Below are positions 1-5,419 of a stretch of DNA of 17,967 nt, piece by piece. The position numbers were made by a program, and so were the translations under genes. A model generated the notes under the pieces. The model did not search any database and was not told the origin of the DNA. It saw nothing but the letters and a program-made list of their open reading frames with translations. The stretch's first letter is position 1. Each line of letters begins with the position of its first letter. Source of the DNA: CAYTSW01 sp964440605 (GTDB lineage: Bacteria > Planctomycetota > Phycisphaerae > Phycisphaerales > UBA1924); the NCBI GenBank assembly GCA_964440605.1, contig CAYTSW010000050.1:1-17967 (forward strand), written 5' to 3'.

Positions 1-2
1 AA

Positions 3-140
3 CAACCCGGCGGCGAGCAGCCCGGCCAACAGCCCGGCGGCGAACAACCCGGCCGCGAACAGCCCGGCCAACAGCCCGGCGGCGAACAGCCCGGTCAGCA
101 ACCCGGCGGCGAACAACCCGGTCAACAGCCCGGCCAGGGT
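3..140 (+). repeat. Imperfect 27-bp tandem repeat encoding QPGGEQPGQ units
   Basis: Four full or near-full copies of a 27-nt unit encode Q-P-G-G-E-Q-P-G-Q, with shorter QPGQ spacers. Copies vary mainly at third positions (caa/cag, ggc/ggt, gaa/gag), which suggests selection at protein level. The array continues beyond the left edge, so total copy number is unknown. It encodes a flexible, disordered linker. Confidence 0.85.
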
Positions 141-695
141 GTCGGGCAGGGCGCGGGCGAAGCGCCGCCGCGCGGCGTGGATGCATTGCGCGAGCAGTTC
201 GAGAACATGCGTCGCAACGCCGACGATGCGCAGCGGTCGCGCGGGCAGGCCGAGGACCTGCGCAAGCGTGCGCGTGATCTGCTCGAAGCCATGAGCCCCG
301 AAGAGCGTGACGAACTCCGCCGCTGGATGGCCGAGCAGCAGCGCGAGAACGCGACCCCCTTCGACCAGACCGAGACCGTCGACGCCCGGCGCGCCGATGA
401 GGACGGCTCGGGCAACCTCATGGGCGAGTTCGACGATCCGAACATGCAGCCGCTCCGCCCGGGCGAGGAAGGCGCCATCAGCCGACGCGAGACGGCCCAG
501 CGCATCCTCGAAAACCTGCGCTCATCTCAGGGCGCCAGCGAGGAGCGCACGGTCCCGCGCGAGCGCTCGGCCGCGCTCGAACGCTACTTCCGCCGCGCCC
601 TCGAACGCCTGCGCGAACGCGAAGCCGCCGGCGAAGCGCCCGCTCCCGAACCGGCGCCGACCGGACCCTCTCAGGACGCCCCCGACGTCAAGTAG
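3..695 (+). CDS. C-terminal part of a repeat-containing Pro/Gly/Gln and Arg/Glu-rich protein (5' end outside window)
   Basis: The reading frame is open to the left edge, so the true start lies outside the window; the GTG at 177 is an internal codon, not the start. About 230 codons are visible. The first ~46 are imperfect repeats of QPGGEQPGQ. They are followed by a charged, probably helical region (roughly visible residues 59-120) containing SPEERDELRRWMAEQQ, then an acidic spacer and a second basic helix near the end with the motif ERYFRRALERLRERE. The last ~20 residues are Pro/Ala-rich. No catalytic motif is seen. The composition and the tyrosine-containing basic C-terminal helix recall the secreted coiled-coil protein at 14023-14793, so a related envelope protein is possible, but this is only a resemblance by eye. 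The gene ends 10 bp before the convergent HIT gene. Function unknown. Confidence 0.8.
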   Translation, partial: QPGGEQPGQQPGGEQPGREQPGQQPGGEQPGQQPGGEQPGQQPGQGVGQGAGEAPPRGVDALREQFENMRRNADDAQRSRGQAEDLRKRARDLLEAMSPEERDELRRWMAEQQRENATPFDQTETVDARRADEDGSGNLMGEFDDPNMQPLRPGEEGAISRRETAQRILENLRSSQGASEERTVPRERSAALERYFRRALERLREREAAGEAPAPEPAPTGPSQDAPDVK

Positions 696-705
696 CGACC
701 GCGCC

Positions 706-1314
706 TCACCGCTCCGGCGTGTCCGCGCGCCCGGTGGGCTTCATCGCGCCCCACGCCTCGGCGTACCTGCGATACATGTCGCCCAGCGCGCTCGGAATCA
801 CCCGCACCGCACCGACGGCCGTGATGAAGTTCACGTCGCCCGACCACCGCGGCACCACATGCGCATGCAGATGCTCGGGCACGCCCGCGCCGGCCGCCTC
901 CCCCTGATTGACGCCGATGTTCACGCCCTGCGGCTCCAGCGCGCGCTCGCACAGCGCCACCGCCAGATCCACCAGCGACCACAGCTCAACGCGCTGCTCC
1001 TGCGTGTACTCCATCAGCCGCATGCGGCTCTCGCCCAGGCACACCAGCAGGTGCCCGTTCGCGTAGGGATACGCGTTGAGCATGATCAGCCCGCCGCGCC
1101 CCGTCTCCGGCGTGCCCGTGCGTACAACGACGTGGTTCTGCTCATCACGCTCGGGGTGCAGCCAATACTCGCGCAGGAAACACGCGGCCTTCTCGGGCGG
1201 CCCATCGGTCGGCGCGGCGTCTCGATCGGCCTTCGACAGCATGTCCATGTACGACAGCCGCCACGGCGCGTGCAGATTGTCCGGAGCGCTCGACGGCTTG
1301 GGCGGGAAGCTCAT
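706..1314 (-). CDS. HIT-family protein, Ap4A phosphorylase/adenylyltransferase-like (nucleotide hydrolase or transferase)
   Basis: The 202-residue product carries the histidine-triad signature EHLHAHVVPRW (H148, H150, H152), with the middle histidine expected to be the nucleophile on the nucleotide alpha-phosphate. The N-terminal NLHAPWRLSYM segment and the trailing PRW are typical of the Ap4A phosphorylase-like branch of the HIT superfamily. LIMLNAYPYANGHLLV (residues ~76-91) is the usual HIT core strand region with its Asn and Gly-His. The substrate is probably a dinucleoside polyphosphate or other nucleotide conjugate in the cytoplasm; the exact one cannot be read from sequence. The ATG at 1314 was chosen because it sits just upstream of the conserved N-terminus; the same frame stays open to 1557, but that extension would overlap pepA and lacks family features. 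Divergent from pepA. Confidence 0.9.
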   Translation of the reverse strand: MSFPPKPSSAPDNLHAPWRLSYMDMLSKADRDAAPTDGPPEKAACFLREYWLHPERDEQNHVVVRTGTPETGRGGLIMLNAYPYANGHLLVCLGESRMRLMEYTQEQRVELWSLVDLAVALCERALEPQGVNIGVNQGEAAGAGVPEHLHAHVVPRWSGDVNFITAVGAVRVIPSALGDMYRRYAEAWGAMKPTGRADTPER

Positions 1315-1411
1315 GGGCCGAGTGTATGCCTCGTCGCCCAACCCCCGACACGCGGAGCGGTCCTGCTCGATGTAGACTCCCCGCCCGCTTCCACGCTGCA
1401 AGGAGATGCGC
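1315..1411. other. Divergent intergenic region between HIT gene and pepA
   Basis: This 97-bp gap separates the two divergent start codons and must hold promoters for both genes, or for whichever is transcribed alone. No convincing -35/-10 pair is visible. Weak -10-like strings are TAGACT near 1373 on the plus strand and TACACT close to the HIT start on the minus strand. Confidence 0.5.
1400..1405 (+). promoter_or_regulatory. Ribosome binding site AAGGAG that fixes the pepA start
   Basis: AAGGAG lies directly against an upstream in-frame ATG at 1406, too close to serve it, but exactly 6 nt before the ATG at 1412. This spacing favours 1412 as the real start. Confidence 0.7.
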
Positions 1412-2923
1412 ATGTTCTCGTCCGTCCGCCTCGCTTCGTCACGCACCCGCGGCAAGGCCCGGGTGCTCGTCGTCGGCCACTTCCAGGGCGAGAGCGTCCT
1501 CAAAGCCACGCGCGATCGCTCCCCCGACGAAGCCGCGATCATCCAGGACGCCGCCAAGCGCTACGAAGCCACGGGCGACGCCGGCGCGATCGCCGAGGTG
1601 TCCGGCGCCGGAGGCTCGGGGGGCCACGAACGGATCATCCTCGTCGGGCTGGGCGTCAAGGCAAGCGTGACCAACGCGGTCGTGCGCAACGCCGCGGCTA
1701 ATGTCGGCCGACGCCTTGCCGACATCGGCGCCACCAGCGTGGACATCGACCTCGCCGACGCCATCGAGGCCGCCAAGGCCGACACGGCGCTCTGCGGCGA
1801 GGCGTTCGGCGAAGCGCTGGGCCTGCTCGCGTGGGACGCCCGACAGTTCAAAGGCAGCGCCACGCCCGAAGCGCGCCCGCGCCAACACCTCCAGGTCCGC
1901 ACGGGCGACAAGCGTTTCCGCGAAGGCCTGGAGCACGGCCTGGGCCTCGCCGAGTCCGCCAACATCGCGCGCACCCTCAGCGAAACCCCGCCCAACATCT
2001 GCAACCCCTCGTGGATGGCCAGCGAAGCACGCAAGCTCGCACGCAAGACCGGCCTCAAGTGCACCGTCCTCCAGGGCAACGCGCTCGTGGACGCGGGCTT
2101 CGTCGGCATCAAAACCGTCGGCCAGGCCAGCGAGACCCCGCCCTGCCTCATCCGACTCGAATACACGCCCACGCGCGCCCGCCGCGGCGCCAAGCCCGCA
2201 GTCCTCGTCGGCAAAACCATCACCTACGACACGGGCGGGCTGAGCCTCAAGATCTCCGGCGGCATGCGCGGCATGAAGCGCGACATGGACGGTGGCGCCG
2301 CCGTCTTCGGCGCGATGCACGCCGTCGCCACCGTCGTCAAGCCGCGCCGCCCCGTCGTCGCCTACCTCTGCTGCGCCGAAAACTCCGTCAGCGACGAGGC
2401 GCCGCGCCCCGACGACATCATCCAGTACCGCAACGGCGTGACCGTCGAGATCACCAACACCGACGCCGAGGGCCGCCTCGTGCTCGCCGACGGTCTCATC
2501 GCCGCCTGCCAGGGCGAGAAGCCCGCTTACATCGTCGATGTCGCGACGCTCACGGGCGGCGTGGTCGTTGCGCTGGGCAAGCACGCCGCGGGCCTGTGGT
2601 GTGACGACGACACGCTGCGGGAGAACATCACCGCCGCGGGTGAGCGCGCGGGTGAGCGCCTGTGGCGCCTCCCGCTGTGGGAGGAGTACCGCCAGATGAT
2701 GCGCTCCGACGCCGCCGACATCTGGAACTCCGCCCCCGTGCGCGAAGCCCACGCCACCCAGGGCGCCGCGTTCCTGAGCTACTTCGTCACGCCGGGCATC
2801 CCCTGGGCGCACCTCGACATCGCAGGCGTCCACAGCGTCTCGGGCGACACCGGCCCATACGTCAAGAACTCCGCGACCGGCTTCGGTGTCCGTCTGCTCG
2901 CGGCGTTGCTCGACAAGGACTGA
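1412..2923 (+). CDS. pepA: Leucyl aminopeptidase, M17 family (PepA-like)
   Basis: The 503-residue protein is a two-metal cytosolic exopeptidase that removes N-terminal residues from peptides. The M17 signature NTDAEGRL is at residues 349-356. Every expected site residue is present by alignment to the E. coli PepA pattern: metal ligands K268, D273, D291, D351 and E353, and catalytic K280 and R355, within GKTITYDTGGLSLK and the following MKRDMDGGA. The length equals that of E. coli PepA (503), and the metal-site residues run one or two positions behind the E. coli numbering. The less conserved N-terminal domain (about residues 1-170) covers the VLVVGHF and ERIILVGLG strands. The start at 1412 is preferred over 1406 because of the well-placed ribosome site. 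Transcribed divergently from the HIT gene and probably monocistronic, ending at the hairpin at 2940-2967. Confidence 0.95.
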   Translation: MFSSVRLASSRTRGKARVLVVGHFQGESVLKATRDRSPDEAAIIQDAAKRYEATGDAGAIAEVSGAGGSGGHERIILVGLGVKASVTNAVVRNAAANVGRRLADIGATSVDIDLADAIEAAKADTALCGEAFGEALGLLAWDARQFKGSATPEARPRQHLQVRTGDKRFREGLEHGLGLAESANIARTLSETPPNICNPSWMASEARKLARKTGLKCTVLQGNALVDAGFVGIKTVGQASETPPCLIRLEYTPTRARRGAKPAVLVGKTITYDTGGLSLKISGGMRGMKRDMDGGAAVFGAMHAVATVVKPRRPVVAYLCCAENSVSDEAPRPDDIIQYRNGVTVEITNTDAEGRLVLADGLIAACQGEKPAYIVDVATLTGGVVVALGKHAAGLWCDDDTLRENITAAGERAGERLWRLPLWEEYRQMMRSDAADIWNSAPVREAHATQGAAFLSYFVTPGIPWAHLDIAGVHSVSGDTGPYVKNSATGFGVRLLAALLDKD

Positions 2924-2939
2924 AGCCGACTCGGGGTGC

Positions 2940-2967
2940 CACTGACCTCGGCTCTGCGAGGTCAGTG
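2940..2967. terminator. Candidate bidirectional terminator hairpin between pepA and the chemoreceptor gene
   Basis: A perfect 11-bp inverted repeat (cactgacctcg and cgaggtcagtg) flanks a 6-nt loop. It sits 16 bp after the pepA stop and 15 bp before the stop of the convergent gene, the expected place for a shared terminator. No T-tract follows on either strand, so it is not a canonical intrinsic terminator. Many high-GC bacteria appear to use such tail-less hairpins. Confidence 0.65.
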
Positions 2968-2982
2968 CTCAGCCACCGTCAG

Positions 2983-4155
2983 TCAGAGCTTAAACCCGCC
3001 AACCGTCTCGTTCAGCGCCCGCAGGTCGCTCGACAGGCTCGACGCCGACTGCGCGATCCGTTCGTTGGCGGCGGCGACCTCGGCGGTGCCGCGGTTGATC
3101 TCCTCGACGCCGCGGGCGATCTCACCGCCCGCCGACGACTGCTCGTCCGACGACCGCGCGATCGACTGGATCATCCGCGCCACTTCTTCCGACGACTCGA
3201 GGATCGTCGCCAGCGCGCCGCCCGCCCCCTGCGTGCACTCCACTCCCTCGGCCACGCGCTCCGTGCCCTGCTGCATGCGGTTCACCGCCGCCTGCGTCTC
3301 CTCCTGGATCGCGCGGATCGAGCCGGCGATCTCTTCCGTCGCCTTCGTTGTGCGGTCGGCGAGCTTGCGCACCTCGTCGGCGACGACCGCGAAGCCCCGC
3401 CCGTGCTCGCCCGCACGCGCCGCCTCGATCGCCGCGTTCAACGCCAGCAGGTTGGTCTGCTCGGCGATGTCGTTGATGACCTCGACGACCTGGCCGATCT
3501 GCTCGCTGCGGTGCCCGAGCTGGGCGATCGAGTTCGCCGACTCGGTGACAATCTCCGCGATCGACTCCATCTTCTTGACCGACTGCTCGACGATCGACGC
3601 GCCGTCGTTGGCGCGCTGCCCCGCCGACGCCGCCTGCTCCGCGGCCTGCGAACTCTCGCGGGCCACGCCCTCGATGGAGACGGCGATCTCTTCGACCGCC
3701 GCCGCCACCTGGCTCGCACGCCCCGCCTGCTCGCTCGTCGACGCGCTCGCCTCGTTCGCCCCCATCGCGATGTCAGTCGCCGCCTGCTGCACGCGCTGGG
3801 CCGCTTCCTTCATCCCCCCGATCGACTCGCGCAGCTTCCGGGCGCTGGCGTTGAAAGCCCGTGCCCGTTCGGCGCCGACGACGTTGGGATCGAGCGTCAC
3901 GCCCAGATCGCCCGAACTCATCTTCTCGAAGGCCTCGATCAGGCGGTCGCCCCCGCCGCCGCCCGAGCCGCCCATCCGCGTGAGCCCGAAGCCCGCGCCC
4001 ACGCCGACGACCATGCCGCCCACCGCCCAGGGCAACAGCCCGGCGAGCATCAGCCCCCCGCCGGATCCTGTGAGCAGGACCGCGGCGACACACCCCCCGG
4101 CCGAGGCCACGGCGCTCACCACCACACCAGCAACGCAAGCGGTCATCGGGCGCAT
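2983..4155 (-). CDS. Methyl-accepting chemotaxis protein-like receptor lacking a sensor domain
   Basis: The 390-residue protein starts with two Gly/Ala/Val-rich membrane helices (about 6-28 and 35-58) joined by a ~6-residue turn, so there is no periplasmic ligand-binding domain. A Gly-rich linker (61-69) leads into a short HAMP-like helix region (70-120) and a long coiled-coil signalling domain. The highly conserved hairpin tip that contacts CheA/CheW is at 231-267 (AEQTNLLALNAAIEAARAGE, then GRGFAVVADEVRKLA). Glutamine/glutamate-rich heptads on both sides could be methylation sites. The C-terminus (ETVGGFKL) lacks the NWETF-type CheR/CheB tether. The ATG at 4155 was chosen because it precedes the first membrane helix and has a GGAG 10 nt upstream; upstream codons to 4263 are unlike the family. 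No other chemotaxis gene is nearby, so the input may come through the membrane helices, a partner protein or the cytoplasm. Confidence 0.93.
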   Translation of the reverse strand: MRPMTACVAGVVVSAVASAGGCVAAVLLTGSGGGLMLAGLLPWAVGGMVVGVGAGFGLTRMGGSGGGGGDRLIEAFEKMSSGDLGVTLDPNVVGAERARAFNASARKLRESIGGMKEAAQRVQQAATDIAMGANEASASTSEQAGRASQVAAAVEEIAVSIEGVARESSQAAEQAASAGQRANDGASIVEQSVKKMESIAEIVTESANSIAQLGHRSEQIGQVVEVINDIAEQTNLLALNAAIEAARAGEHGRGFAVVADEVRKLADRTTKATEEIAGSIRAIQEETQAAVNRMQQGTERVAEGVECTQGAGGALATILESSEEVARMIQSIARSSDEQSSAGGEIARGVEEINRGTAEVAAANERIAQSASSLSSDLRALNETVGGFKL

Positions 4156-4405
4156 CTCGATCGTTCTCCGCAAGAGGTCATCCCGGGCCAGTCGACGCGT
4201 TCCCAACGCGCACCACGCCCGCTCAGGGCGACCTATCGGCCCGGGACCACCCGAAGTCCACACGCAAAGGCCCGGCTACATACATTCCCTGCTACGCCCC
4301 ACCACTCCTCGCGACCGATCCCAGCCCGCTTGCCCCGTCCACCTGCCCTCTTCACGACACCGCGCGACACCGCACCCCGTCCCGCCGGTACGATCCCGAC
4401 ACGCT
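4156..4405. other. Divergent intergenic region upstream of the chemoreceptor gene and the VWA operon
   Basis: This 250-bp stretch is the largest non-coding region of the window and should hold promoters for both the minus-strand receptor gene and the seven-gene plus-strand operon. Its receptor-proximal third contains nested inverted repeats (annotated separately). A TACGAT string at 4389-4394 is a plausible plus-strand -10 element; a GCGACA at 4364-4369 could be a poor -35 but the 19-bp spacing is long. If that promoter is real, the DUF58 mRNA would have a leader of only a few bases. TACATA/TACATT strings at 4277-4286 are other weak -10 candidates. Frames that run through the region are not supported as coding. 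Confidence 0.5.
4181..4246. promoter_or_regulatory. Nested inverted repeats: possible structured leader or regulatory site
   Basis: An outer perfect 9-bp stem (tcccgggcc at 4181-4189 with ggcccggga at 4238-4246) encloses two adjacent hairpins: cgcgtt/aacgcg with a 3-nt loop (4196-4210) and cgccc/gggcg with a 5-nt loop (4216-4230). Read as RNA, this is a three-way junction. On the minus strand it would lie 26-91 nt before the chemoreceptor start. A second copy of ggcccgg at 4269-4275 could compete for the 5' arm (4183-4189), giving a mutually exclusive fold. It might be a cis-regulatory RNA, a protein-binding site, or a product of high GC. Confidence 0.4.
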
Positions 4406-5419
4406 TTGGCACGCGCGCAACCCCCATCAAGCTCGGCCCACACCCCGCAAGAAGAGGTTGACGCCACCGTCTACCTCCACCCGCAGACGCTCTCGCGCCT
4501 CGGCTCCTTCGAACTCCGCGCCAAAATGATCGTCGAGGGCGTCATGAGCGGCGCCCACCGCTCGCCCTATCAAGGTTTCTCAGTCGAGTTCGCCCAGCAC
4601 CGCCCCTACGTCCCCGGCGATGACCTGCGGCACCTCGACTGGAAGGTCTTCGGCCGCTCCGACAAGCTCTACCTCAAGCAATACGAACAAGAGACCAACC
4701 TCGACCTCGTCCTCCTCGTCGACGCCTCGGGCTCGATGAACTACGGCTCGCGCGACTTCGCCTCCGCCTCCGGCACCGGCGCCAAGGCCTCGCTCGATGG
4801 CCGATCCAACTGGACCAAGTACGACCACGCCACCGCCGCCGCCGCTGCCATGAGCTACATCGCCCTGCGCCAGGGCGACCGCGTGGGTCTGGGCGTCTAC
4901 GCCGACGGGCTGCTCAACATGGTCGAACGCGCCTCGGCCTCCGGACAATGGCGGCGCATCGTCGGCGCACTGGCGACCCACCCCGTCGAACGCGAAAGCG
5001 ACACCGGCCGCACCATCGACCAGGCCCTCGCCAAGCTCACCAACCGCTGCCTCATCGTCTTCATCTCCGACTTCTTTGAGGACCCCGAGCGCCTCCGCGG
5101 CGCCCTGGCCCGCGTGCGCCACCGTCGCCACGACGCCATCCTTTTCCAGACCCTCGACAAGCAGGAAACCGAGTTCAACCTCGACGAGACCGCCCCCTTC
5201 GAGGGCCTCGAAGGCGAGGGCCGCCTTCGCCTGGACCCGCGCTCCATCCGCAACGAATACCTCGCGGCATTCGAGCGCCACCGCACCGCCGTCGAGAAGA
5301 ACGCCCGTGGCTTCGGGTTCGACTATAAACGCGTCGGCACGCACGACTGGCTCGGCCCGCCCATCGCCTCCTTCCTCGCCAAGCGCAACAGCCTCCTCAA
5401 GCGGAGGACGCGCGGATGA
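4406..5419 (+). CDS. DUF58 domain protein with intact VWA/MIDAS motif
   Basis: The 337-residue product has the DUF58 signature YVPGDDLRHLDWKVFGRSD at about residues 68-86, followed by KLYLKQYEQETNL. It then enters a von Willebrand A-like fold with an intact metal-ion motif DASGS (D106, S108, S110). DUF58 proteins are usually cytoplasmic and pair with MoxR AAA+ ATPases in Bat-type operons, where they are thought to aid metal-dependent assembly or chaperoning. No MoxR gene is in this window. No ATG or GTG exists in frame upstream of the conserved YLHPQTLSRLGSFELRAK segment; the nearest possible start is the TTG at 4406, without a clear ribosome site, so the start is uncertain. The frame is open far upstream (to 2936), but that part is antisense to the chemoreceptor gene. 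The 3' end overlaps the next gene by 4 bp. Confidence 0.88.
   Translation: MARAQPPSSSAHTPQEEVDATVYLHPQTLSRLGSFELRAKMIVEGVMSGAHRSPYQGFSVEFAQHRPYVPGDDLRHLDWKVFGRSDKLYLKQYEQETNLDLVLLVDASGSMNYGSRDFASASGTGAKASLDGRSNWTKYDHATAAAAAMSYIALRQGDRVGLGVYADGLLNMVERASASGQWRRIVGALATHPVERESDTGRTIDQALAKLTNRCLIVFISDFFEDPERLRGALARVRHRRHDAILFQTLDKQETEFNLDETAPFEGLEGEGRLRLDPRSIRNEYLAAFERHRTAVEKNARGFGFDYKRVGTHDWLGPPIASFLAKRNSLLKRRTRG

Noticed and set aside
3..140. CRISPR or intergenic tandem array
   Set aside because: The repeats are contiguous, in frame and differ mainly at third codon positions, so they encode a protein linker.
177..695. Complete 172-residue gene starting at GTG 177
   Set aside because: The frame stays open and repeat-coding to the window's left edge, so GTG 177 is internal.
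1315..1557. N-terminal extension of the HIT protein
   Set aside because: It overlaps the pepA start and lacks family similarity; the HIT N-terminus fits the ATG at 1314.
1439..2833. 464-codon open frame antisense to pepA
   Set aside because: It is a GC-rich shadow with Gly/Ala/Asp/Val-rich composition and no motif, while the opposite strand encodes a complete M17 peptidase.
2936..4405. 5' extension of the DUF58 reading frame
   Set aside because: It is antisense to the chemoreceptor, has shadow-like Ser/Ala/Pro composition and no DUF58 homology before about 4470.
2662..4461. 599-codon plus-strand frame across the pepA end and the chemoreceptor gene
   Set aside because: The product is an Arg/Pro/His-rich shadow; pepA and the receptor are well supported in other frames.
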